DNA of 64,000 bases from Lamellibrachia columna (Eukaryota > Annelida > Polychaeta > Sabellida > Siboglinidae). The DNA is taken from contig OY759262.1 of NCBI GenBank assembly GCA_963662155.1, positions 67,411,203-67,475,202 on the forward strand, in the 5' to 3' direction. The number at the start of each line of letters is the position of its first letter. Position 1 is the first letter of the stretch. Positions 40,101 through 52,700 of this stretch are shown piece by piece. The notes under the pieces are model-generated. The model was not told the DNA's origin, searched no databases, and saw only the letters and a list, made by a program, of their open reading frames with translations. Made by a program: the position numbers and the translations under genes.

Positions 40101-40672
40101 TCAAAGATTTGAAAAAAAATATGAATTTTTCATTACACTGCCTGCAATTGTTACTTAAGCTGTTCACACACTCCATATCTGGACATCAGTGAACAGGATT
40201 TGCGATAGGCTAAATCAGTTGAGGATGGAGTTCTAAAAACACATAAAAACAACATTTGTGGCAAGGAAAACTATCTTAACTATCCCTATCAGTTTAGTTT
40301 TAGTCATCATTAATGCCAATGAAAAAACAACAGGCACTTTTAAAAGAAATATAGAAACTACGAGTTTAATGATGAACTGAGCTTTTTATTTTAGTGAAGT
40401 GGCCCAAGACATATACGAATAAAGACACATGATTTGGTAGGATATTGATAAATGTTGGAGTCACAGAATTGAACTAAAGGGCTTTAATAGAGAGAAAAGG
40501 CCTACGTGGTTGTGTTGGTTTCGACCTCCTCCACAGCCGCCACAGACTCGATCACAGTCTACAAACAAACACTAGCTCTCTCAAATAGGTGCAGTAAACA
40601 CCTTTGCAATGCTGTTGCCTATTTGAAAACAGTTCTAACAGAAAATCTATGTCGACGTTTTGTGAGTAGTTA

Positions 40673-40736
<64 letters not shown>

Positions 40737-43700
40737 GGTAACTTCTCACAAAACATCGACATAGATATATACACATATATTATATATATGCACATATGAT
40801 AATATATATATATATGCTAGCAGTCGTAAGAGTGTACCTGTTTGATGACAACTTTCAGTGTGGTATATTAAAGGTGGGAACTAGCAGTGTACCTGTTTAA
40901 TGACAGTCTTCAGTGTATTAATTAAATTAATTAAAGGTGTATTAATTGAAGGAACTAGCAGTGGTAAGAGTATACCTGTTTGATGACAGCCTTCAGTGTG
41001 GTGTATTAATTGAAGGAACTAGCAGTGGTAAGAGTGTACCTGTTTAATGACAGCCTTCAGTGTGGTGTATTAATTGAAGGAACTAGCAGTGGTAAGAGTG
41101 TACCTGTTTGATGACAGTCTTCAGTGTGGTGTATTAATTGAAGGAACTAGCAGTGGTAAGAGTATACCTGTTTGATGACAGCCTTCAGTGTGGTGTATTA
41201 ATTGAAGGAACTAGCAGTGGTAAGAGTATACCTGTTTGATGACAGCCTTCAGTGTGGTGTATTAATTGAAGGAACTAGCAGTGGTAAGAGTGTACCTGTT
41301 TGATGACAGTCTTCAGTGTGGTGTATTAATTGAAGGAACTAGCAGTGGTAAGAGTGTACCTGTTTAATGACAGCCTTCAGTGTGGTGTATTAATTGAAGG
41401 AACTAGCAGTGGTAAGAGTGTACCTGTTTAATGACAGTCTTCATTGTGGTGTATTAATTGAAGGAACTAGCAGTGGTAAGAGTGTACCTGTTTGATGACA
41501 GTCTTCAGTGTGGTGTATTAATTGAAGGAACTAGCAGTGGTAAGAGTGTACCTGTTTAATGACAGCCTTCAGTGTGGTGTATTAATTGAAGGAACTAGCA
41601 GTGGTAAGAGTGTACCTGTTTGATGACAGCCTTCAGTGTGGTGTATTAATTGAAGGAACTAGCAGTGGTAAGAGTGTACCTGTTTGATGACAGCCTTCAG
41701 TGTGGTGTATTAATTGAAGGAACTAGCAGTGGTAAGAGTATACCTGTTTGATGACAGCCTTCAGTGTGGTGTATTAATTGAAGGAACTAGCAGTGGTAAG
41801 AGTATACCTGTTTGATGACAGCCTTCAGTGTGGTGTATTAATTGAAGGAACTAGCAGTGGTAAGAGTATACCTGTTTAATGACAGTCTTCAGTGTGGTGT
41901 ATTAATTGAAGGAACTAGCAGTGGTAAGAGTATACCTGTTTGATGACAGCCTTCAGTGTGGTGTATTAATTGAAGGAACTAGCAGTGGTAAGAGTATACC
42001 TGTTTGATGACAGCCTTCAGTGTGGTGTATTAATTGAAGGAACTAGCAGTGGTAAGAGTATACCTGTTTAATGACAGTCTTCAGTGTGGTGTATTAATTG
42101 AAGGAACTAGCAGTGGTAAGAGTATACCTGTTTGATGACAGCCTTCAGTGTGGTGTATTAATTGAAGGAACTAGCAGTGGTAAGAGTATACCTGTTTGAT
42201 GACAGTCTTCAGTGTGGTGTATTAATTGAAGGAACTAGCAGTGGTAAGAGTGTACCTGTTTGATGACAGTCTTCAGTGTGGTGTATTAATTGAAGGAACT
42301 AGCAGTGGTAAGAGTATACCTGTTTGATGACAGCCTTCAGTGTGGTGTATTAATTGAAGGAACTAGCAGTGGTAAGAGTATACCTGTTTAATGACAGTCT
42401 TCAGTGTGGTGTATTAATTGAAGGAACTAGCAGTGGTAAGAGTATACCTGTTTGATGACAGTCTTCAGTGTGGTGTATTAATTGAAGGAACTAGCAGTGG
42501 TAAGAGTGTACCTGTTTGATGACAGCCTTCAGTGTGGTGTATTAATTGAAGGAACTAGCAGTGGTAAGAGTATACCTGTTTAATGACAGCCTTCAGTGTG
42601 GTGTATTAATTGAAGGAACTAGCAGTGGTAAGAGTGTACCTGTTTGATGACAGTCTTCAGTGTGGTGTATTAATTGAAGGAACTAGCAGTGGTAAGAGTG
42701 TACCTGTTTGATGACAGCCTTCAGTGTGGTGTATTAATTGAAGGAACTAGCAGTGGTAAGAGTGTACCTGTTTAATGACAGCCTTCAGTGTGGTGTATTA
42801 ATTGAAGGAACTAGCAGTGGTAAGAGTGTACCTGTTTGATGACAGTCTTCAGTGTGGTGTATTAATTGAAGGAACTAGCAGTGGTAAGAGTGTACCTGTT
42901 TAATGACAGCCTTCAGTGTGGTGTATTAATTGAAGGAACTAGCAGTGGTAAGAGTGTACCTGTTTGATGACAGTCTTCAGTGTGGTGTATTAATTGAAGG
43001 AACTAGCAGTGGTAAGAGTGTACCTGTTTGATGACAGCCTTCAGTGTGGTGTATTAATTGAAGGAACTAGCAGTGGTAAGAGTATACCTGTTTGATGACA
43101 GCCTTCAGTGTGGTGTATTAATTGAAGGAACTAGCAGTGGTAAGAGTGTACCTGTTTGATGACAGTCTTCAGTGTGGTGTATTAATTGAAGGAACTAGCA
43201 GTGGTAAGAGTATACCTGTTTGATGACAGCCTTCAGTGTGGTGTATTAATTGAAGGAACTAGCAGTGGTAAGAGTATACCTGTTTAATGACAGCCTTCAG
43301 TGTGGTGTATTAATTGAAGGAACTAGCAGTGGTAAGAGTATACCTGTTTGATGACAGCCTTCAGTGTGGTGTATTAATTGAAGGAACTAGCAGTGGTAAG
43401 AGTGTACCTGTTTGATGACAGTCTTCAGTGTGGTGTATTAATTGAAGGAACTAGCAGTGGTAAGAGTGTACCTGTTTAATGACAGTCTTCAGTGTGGTGT
43501 ATTAATTGAAGGAACTAGCAGTGGTAAGAGTATACCTGTTTGATGACAGCCTTCAGTGTGGTGTATTAATTGAAGGAACTAGCAGTGGTAAGAGTATACC
43601 TGTTTGATGACAGTCTTCAGTGTAGTGCAGGCTTCCTGTTTGTAGACGTTGATAAACTCAAGTTTGCCTTGACGTAGCATACCCAGCACAATGGCCACAA

Positions 43701-46700
43701 GTTTTTCCTGCACACACATTGAAATAATCAGTTCCAGTGCATTGGGCAGTCATAAAAAATGTTTGGCATAAATCATCTTCATAAAAATTCCACAGTGAAC
43801 AGCTGATCATAACATGTTCATGTTGCATCAGTAACATTCATTTGTGAACATTGATTCCACTGACAACTGGTCATAACATGTTCATGTTGCATCAGTAACA
43901 TTAATTTGTGAACATTGATTCCACTGACAACTGAGTGAAAGTGTACGCGCGGTGCCCACCCATGAGGTACCCATACGTGCAGTACCCATACATACAGTAC
44001 CCATACGTTCACACCCATACATGCGGTACCAGTATGTGCGGTACCCATACATGCAGTAGTCACACATGTGGAACTCATGTAGGTGGTAAAATAAAATTGA
44101 CAGATATCTGATAAGGGCTAACTGTAAGTAAGGGCTAACTGTAAGTAAGGGCGTACTGTAAGTAAGGGCGTACTGTAAGTAAGGGCGTACTGTAAGTAAG
44201 GGCGTACTGTAAGTAAGGGCGTACTGTAAGTAAGGGCGTACTGTAAGTAAGGGCGTACTGTAAGTAAGGGCGTACTGTAAGTAAGGGCGTACTGTAAGTA
44301 AGGGCGTACTGTAAGTAGATGAAACAAACTTGGGACTCTTGATAAGCCATTGGCTTCCTTGTCCACTTGCCACCCCGAACTTAATGCTTTGGATTGCAAT
44401 CTTGTTCAATTTTGTTAAATCTACCTATACATGTGGTACCCGTATGTAGGGTACCCATACATGCAGTACCCATATATGTGATAGCAGTACATGTGGTACC
44501 CGTATGTAGGGTACCCATACATGTGGTAGCAGTACATGTGGTACCCATATGTAGGGTACCCATACATGTGGTAGCAGTACATGTGGTACCCCTACATCTG
44601 GGTACCCATACATGCATGGATATGTGTTGGAGTGTTTGTAAGAAGCATCATATTCACTTGCAAATCTTCAACATTTCAGTATATAATTTTTTTTGGAAAA
44701 ACTGGAATGAGATACAACAATGTCACAAAGTATGCCACAAGTTCACTAAATATACAACAATGTCACAAAGTATGCTACAAGTTCACTAAATATACAACAA
44801 TGTCACAAAGTATGCCACAAGTTCACTAAATATACAGCAATGTCACAAAGTATGCCACAAGTTCACTAAATATACAACAATGTCACAAAGTATGCCACAA
44901 GTTCACTAAATATACAACAATGTCACAAAGTATGCCACAAGTTCACTAAATATACAACAGTGTCACAAAGTATGCCACAAGTTCACTAAATATACAACAA
45001 TATCACAAAGTATGCCACAAGTTCACAAAGTATACAACAGTGTCACAAAATATGCCACATGGTCATCAAATGTAACAATGCATGCCTCAAGATCACATAG
45101 TATGTCAAAACGTATGCCACAAGGTCACAATAAAAATAATATTCCATTTGGTAACAATATATATTTCATGTGGTAACAATATACTACAAAAGCAGAGACA
45201 GGTTCTGTTACAGACATTCTATTATTTCTCACTACTATAAGAAATCTGTTGAGTTTGAATGTTAGAATAACCATTCTGTCACAAGAGGAGTTCAGCTGTA
45301 GCAAGCACAAAGTAGCATGGCAATTTGTATCTCCCAGAGATGGAGAGTTATACATGACAAGGTTTGTATCTTTCAGAAGTGGAGAGTTAGATATGACAGG
45401 TTTTGTACCTTACAGTGGTGGAAAGTTAGACATGACAAGGTTTGTACCTCCCAGTGGTGGAAAGTTAGATATGACAAGTTTTGTACCTCTCAGTGGTGGA
45501 AAGTTAGATATGACAAGTTTTGTACCTCTCAGTGGTGGAAAGTTGGACCTCCCAGTGGCGGAAAGTTAGATATTACAAGGTTTGTAACTCCCAGTGTGGA
45601 GAGGTAGACATGACATGTTTTGGACCTCCCAGTGGTGGAAAGTTAGACATGACAAGGTTTGTACCTCCCAGTGGTGGAAAGTTAGATATGACAAGATTTG
45701 TACCTCCCAGTGGTGGAAAGTTAGACATGACAAGGTTTGTACCTCCCAGTGGTGGAAAGTTAGATATGACAAGGTTTGTACCTCCCAGTGGTGGAAAGTT
45801 AGATATGACAAGGTTTGTACCTCTCAGTGGTGGAAAGTTAGATATGACAAGGTTTGTACCTCCCAGTGGTGGAAAGTTAGATATGACAAGGTTTGTACCT
45901 TGTAGTGGTGGAAAGTTAGATATGACAAGGTTTGTACCTCCCAGTGGTGGAAAGTTAGATATGACAAGGTTTGTACCTCATAGTGGTGGAAAGTTAGACA
46001 TGACAAGGTTTGTACCTCCCAGTGGTGGAAAGTTAGATATGACAAGGTTTGTACCTCCCAGTGTGGAGAGGTAGACATGACAAGGTTTGTACCTCTCAGT
46101 GGTGGAAAGTTAGATATGACAAGGTTTGTACCTCGTAGTGGTGGAAAGTTAGATATGACAAGGTTTGTACCTCTCAGTGGTGGAAAGTTAGATATGACAA
46201 GGTTTGTACCTCTCAGTGGTGGAAAGTTAGACATGACAAGGTTTGTACCTCTCAGTGGTGGAAAGTTTGATATGACAAGGTTTGCACCTCGTAGTGGTGG
46301 AAAGTTAGACATGACAAGGTTTGTACCTCCCAGTGATGGAGAGTTAGACATGACAAGTTGTGCACCAACTAGTGATGGAGAGTTAGACATGACAAGTTGT
46401 GCACCAACCAGTGGTGGAGAGTTAGACACGACAAGTTATGCACCAACCAGTGGTGGAGAGTTAGACATGACAAGTTATGCACCAACCAGTGATGGAGAGT
46501 TAGACATGACAAGTTGTGCACCAACCAGTGGTGGAGAGTTAGACATGACAAGTTGTGCACCAACCAGTGGTGGAGAGTTAGACATGACAAGTTGTGCACC
46601 AACCAGTGACGGAGAGTTAGACATGACAAGTTGTGCACCAACCAGTGATGGAGAGTTAGACATGACAAGTTGTGCACCAACCAGTGGTGGAGAGTTAGAC

Positions 46701-49700
46701 ATGACAAGTTGTGCACCAACCAGTGGTGGAGAGTTAGACATGACAAGTTGTGCACCAACCAGTGATGGAGAGTTAGACATGACAAGTTGTGCACCAACCA
46801 GTGGTGGAGAATTAGACATGACAAGTTGTGTACCAACCAGTGATGGAGAGTTAGACATGACAAGTTGTGCACCAACCAGTGATGGAGAGTTAGACATGAC
46901 AAGTTGTGCACCAACCAGTGATGGAGAGTTAGACATGACAAGTTGTGCACCAACCAGTGGTGGAGAGTTAGACATGACAAGTTGTGCACCAACCAGTGGT
47001 GGAGAGTTAGACATGACAAGTTGTGCACCAACCAGTGATGGAGAGTTAGACATGACAAGTTGTGCACCAACCAGTGGTGGAGAATTAGACATGACAAGTT
47101 GTGTACCAACCAGTGATGGAGAGTTAGACATGACAAGTTGTGCACCAACCAGTGATGGAGAGTTAGACATGACAAGTTGTGCACCAACCAGTGATGGCGA
47201 GTTAGACATGACAAGTTGTGCACCAACCAGTGGTGGAGAGTTAGACATGACAAGTTGTGCACCAACCAGTGATGGAGAGTTAGACATGACAAGTTGTGCA
47301 CCAACCAGTGGTGGAGAGAGTTAGACATGACAAGTTGTGCACCAACCAGTGATGGAGAGTTAGACATGACAAGTTGTGCACCAACCAGTGGTGGAGAGTT
47401 AGACATGACAAGTTGTGCACCAACCAGTGATGGAGAGTTAGACATGACAAGTTGTGCACCAACCAGTGATGGAGAGTTAGACATGACAAGTTGTGCACCA
47501 ACCAGTGGTGGAGAGAGAGAGACATGACAAGTTTTGTATCTCTCAGAGGCAAACATGTTAAGTTTCAGAAATGCAAATGCAGGAGATTTATGCACAAATT
47601 GGAGGGTTTCGGGGTCTCAGAGATTTGTGCGTAAATTGGAGGGTCTCAGTGTATAAGAGAATTGTGCATAAATCTGAGTATTTCACATCTTCCGCCACGC
47701 ATAAAAATTACACTAGATCATCTTTAGTTCCCAATACATTGTACATGTACTGTTAAATGATACACTGACATGTTAATATAGACATTGTGGCAGTAGAACA
47801 TTTCTGTGTGAACTAGTAATTATAAACTAACATGTTTACTACTGAGATGGTCTACTAATAATTTGTTCTACTGCTGAAATATATTACCGTACAACAAAAA
47901 TCCCTTATCTGACTAGAAGTAACCTTCATATTTTATTACACATGCAACTAACATAATATTTAGTGGCAGGGCTAGAACTGAAGCATTTTCGTTTCTTAAA
48001 AGTTTGTGATTCTGGGTGAAGAAGGCATTTGAGACCCTAGGTGATGGAGGCATTTTTTTTATTTGAGACACCTATTTTAAAAAAATAAAAATTTGCATTC
48101 ATTATGTGCTCTGATTGTGACAATTAGCAAACATATATGAATTAAATAGAACATGTATAAAGTGGAAATGTATTGATTGGTATTATTTAAGTGGATAATT
48201 AACGATGAGCAATAATGGGGGATCGTCCATTTAACACATATTTTAGACAATGGAACATGAAAGGCTACTGTTTAGCCAAGCCTCCGTTGTCCAGTCGGCA
48301 CAAAACTTAATTGAAATAACCCCTGCTGTTGTCGTTGGCTGGAGTATAAGGAGGGATTGACGACCTTTTGGTAACTGAGGCCACAAAAAAGTATTTTTTG
48401 TTTCATTAGAAATCCGGGAGATTTGTTCTCCCATGCGAGAGATTTGACAGATTTCCGAGATTCTCCCAGTGATTCCAGGAAACTTAACATGTATGCTCAG
48501 AGATGGAGAGTTAGACATGACAAGGTTTTTATCTGTTAGAGGTGGACAGTTAGATATGACAAGTTTTGTACCTCCCAGTGGTGGAGAGTTAGACATGACA
48601 TATTGTGTATCCCCTGCAGCAGAGAGGGGGTCACAGCACTACTCTAGCAGTTAATGCCTCTGTCACCCAGTGTTCTTATAGGGACACTGTCACAAGTACT
48701 ACTCCAGCAGTTAGTATCTCTGTCACCCAGTGTTCTTGTGGGGACACTGTCACAAGTACTACTCCAGCTGTTAGTATCTCTGTCACCCAGTGTTCTTGTG
48801 GGGACACTGTCACAAGTACTACTCTAACAGTTAGTGTGTCTGTCACCCAGTGTTCTTGTGGGGACACTGTCACAAGTACTACTCCAGCAGTTAGTATCTC
48901 TGTCACCCAGTGTTCTTGTGGGGACACTGTCACAAGTACTACTCTAGCAGTTAATGTCTCTGTCACCCAGTGTTCTTGTGGGGACACTGTCACAAGTACT
49001 ACTCTAGCAGTTAGTGTCTCTGTCACCCAGTGTTCTTGTGGGGACTCTGTCACAAGTACTACTCTAGCAGTTAGTGTCTCTGTCACCCAGTGTTCTTGTG
49101 GGGACACTGTCACAAGTACTACTCTAGCTGTTAGTGTCTCTGTCACCCAGTGTTCTTATAGGGACACTGTCACAAGTACTACTCTAGCAGTTAGTGTCTC
49201 TGTCACCCAGTGTTCTTGTGGGGACACTGTCACAAGTACTACTCTAGCAGTTAGTGTCTCTGTCACCCAGTGTTCTTGTGGGGACACTGTCACAAGTACT
49301 ACTCTAACAGTTAGTGTCTCTGTCACCCAGTGTTCTTGTGGGGTACTACTCTAGCTGTTAGTGTGTCTGTCACCCAGTGTTCTTGTGGGGTACTACTCTA
49401 GCTGTTAGTGTGTCTGTCACCCAGTGTTCTTGTGGGGTACTACTCTAGCTGTTAGTGTATCTGTCACCCAGTGTTCTTGTGGGGTACTACTCTAGCTGTT
49501 AGTGTCTCTGTCACCCAGTGTTCTTGTGGGGTACTACTCTAGCTGTTAGTGTGTCTGTCATCCAGTGTTCTTGTGGGGTGCTACTCTAGCTGTTAGTGTC
49601 TCTGTCACCCAGTGTACTTGTTGGGACACTGTCACAAGTACTACTCTAGCAGTTAGTGTCTCTGTCACCCAGTGTCCTTTTGGGAACACTGTCACAAGTA

Positions 49701-52700
49701 CTACTCTAGCAGTTAGTGTATGTGTCACCCAGTGTTCTTGTGGGGTACTACTCTAGCTGTTAGTGTCTCTGTCACCCAGTGTTCTTGTTGGGACACTGTC
49801 ATAAGTACTACTCTAGCAGTTAGTGTCTCTGTCACCCAGTGTTCTTGTGGGAACACTGTCACAAGTACTACTCTAGCAGTTAGTGTCTCTGTCACCCAGT
49901 GTTCTTGTGGGGTACTACTCTAGCTGTTAGTGTGTCTGTCACCCAGTGTTCTTGTGGGGTACTACTCTAGCTGTTAGTGTGTCTGTCACCCAGTGTTCTT
50001 GTGGGGTACTACTCTAGCTGTTAGTGTGTCTGTCACCCAGTGTTCTTGTGGGGTACTACTCTAGCTGTTAGTGTCTCTGTCACCCAGTGTTCTTGTGGGG
50101 TACTACTCTAGCTGTTAGTGTGTCTGTCATCCAGTGTTCTTGTGGGGTGCTACTCTAGCTGTTAGTGTCTCTGTCACCCAGTGTACTTGTTGGGACACTG
50201 TCACAAGTACTACTCTAGCAGTTAGTGTCTCTGTCACCCAGTGTCCTTTTGGGAACACTGTCACAAGTACTACTCTAGCAGTTAGTGTATGTGTCACCCA
50301 GTGTTCTTGTGGGGTACTACTCTAGCTGTTAGTGTCTCTGTCACCCAGTGTTCTTGTTGGGACACTGTCATAAGTACTACTCTAGCAGTTAGTGTCTCTG
50401 TCACCCAGTGTTCTTGTGGGAACACTGTCACAAGTACTACTCTAGCAGTTAGTGTCTCTGTCACCCAGTGTTCTTGTGGGGACACTGTCACAAGTACTAC
50501 TCTAACAGTTAGTGTCTCTGTCACCCAGTGTTCTTGTGGGGACACTGTCACAAGTACTACTCTAGCAGTTAGTGTCTCTGTCACCCAGTGTTCTTGTGGG
50601 GACACTGTCACAAGTACTACTCTAGCAGTTAGTGTCTCTGTCACCCAGTGTTCTTGTGGGGACACTGTCACAAGTACTACTCTAACAGTTAGTGCGACTA
50701 TCACCCAGTGTCCTTGTGGGGACACTGTCACAAGTACTACTCTAACAGTTAGTGTCTCTGTCACCCAGTGTTCTTGTGGGGACACTGTCACAAGTACTAC
50801 TCTAGCTGTTAGTGTCTCTGTCACCCAGTGTTCTTGTGGGGACACTGTCACAAGTACAACTCTAGCAGTTAGTGTCTCTGTCACCCAGTGTTCTTGTGGG
50901 GACACTGTCACAAGTACTACTCTAACAGTTAGTGCGACTATCACCCAGTGTCCTTGTGGGGACACTGTCACAAGTACTACTCTAACAGTTAGTGTCTCTG
51001 TCACCCAGTGTTCTTATGGGGACACTGTCACAAGTACTACTCTAGATGTTAGTGTCTCTGTCACCTGGAGTGCGTGCACAAGGCAGCATGCATGCATGAG
51101 TATGTAACAACTACCTGTGTCTCACTCAGTGTACATGACATCTCCTCCTAGAATGACACAACTAGTTAGTCATTATGGCCACAGCCTCAATCACCAGCAA
51201 CCTACAGGTTGTGACGTGTGTGCATGTGCGTACGAAGGCACACACACACACACACATGCACACACACACACATGCACACACATGCACACGCACACACGCA
51301 CACATGCACGCACACACATACACACGCACACACATGCACGCACACACACACACACGCACACACACACACACACATATGTGACCTACCAACTGAAAATTAG
51401 ACTCTTCGGAGTAAATTGCCAAATCAATGTCTTTAACTTGAAATGTCAATAATTTACTCATCTGACATCAGATAACTGACTTTTGATAAAACAATATACA
51501 TCTATATATGTTATAAATTTTTATTACTAACCATAGCATAACATTCGTAACTGGAATACCCATCATATCTTGAAGTGTGTCCCCAGTCACTGAACAATAT
51601 CATTGAGTTAAGCTAGAATTCCATATGTACGGAAACAGCATGCGGATGCAGTATGTGACAAAAAATGGCTAACGTGGAAATGAATAGAGTGATTCCATAT
51701 GTACGGATGAATACCGTAAGTTTCCTGTATAATACACATTTTTTCCCTTAATTTTTTACTTAAAAGTCTGGGTGCATATTATACATGGTGATAGGGCTAA
51801 ACAATTCTCAGACCGGATATGGATAACGCTACAGGTACACAATTGTCTAGCAGCAAGAAAAATAAAATGCATTGCATTCCTTATCTATGGAATCACACAA
51901 AATGCATTCTACATATTGCTAACCCTAACCGCAATCACATCTGCATGCCGTTTCTGTACATATGGAATCCTAGCTTTAAAGAATTTGCACTGTATATATA
52001 TTCTATTCCTTAACTAATTAATTTGCACACTAAACATTATATAACTACAGTAGTGAACTAATAAAAATACCATCTTGGGACAGTGCCATAGCTACATTAC
52101 TTGGGACAGTCCCATAGATACATTACTTGGGACAGTTCCACAGCTACATTACTTGGGACAGTGCCATAGCTACATTACTTGGGACAGTCCCATAGCTACA
52201 TCACTTGGGACAGTCACATAGCTACATTACTTGGGACAGTCACATAGCTACATTACTTGGGACAGTTCCATAGCTACATTACTTGGGACAGTCCCATAGC
52301 TACATTACTTGGGACAGTCACATAGCTACATTACTTGGGACAGTGCCATAGCTACATTACTTGGGACAGTCCCATAGCTACATTACTTGGGACAGTCACA
52401 TAGCTACATTACTTTGGACAGTTCCACAGCTACATTACTTGGGACAGTCCCATAGCTACATCACTTGGGACAGTCACATAGCTACATTACTTGGGACAGT
52501 TCCACAGCTACATTACTTGGGACAGTCCCATAGCTACATTACTTGGGACTATCCCATAGCTACTCTACTCGGACACACAGTTGTGTGCATCAATGCAGTT
52601 ACCCTGAAACTGCCATACCACATTTTCTACCTTTGAAAATTAGTTACCCCATGGCTTAACCCTAACCCTATGATACTCACCTCATCCATAGCAGTGGCAC

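Noticed and set aside
46077..47595. 415- and 408-codon open frames on both strands
   Set aside because: 39-bp array with period divisible by three and no stop in the unit; no non-repeat coding sequence or start context.
48605..51107. [17 protein letters not shown] mucin-like ORFs
   Set aside because: 60-bp array with stop-free frames; shortened units break the frame and no exon signals were seen.
52655..52672. Interstitial telomere repeat (CCCTAACCCTA)
   Set aside because: Only two units; chance or trivial.
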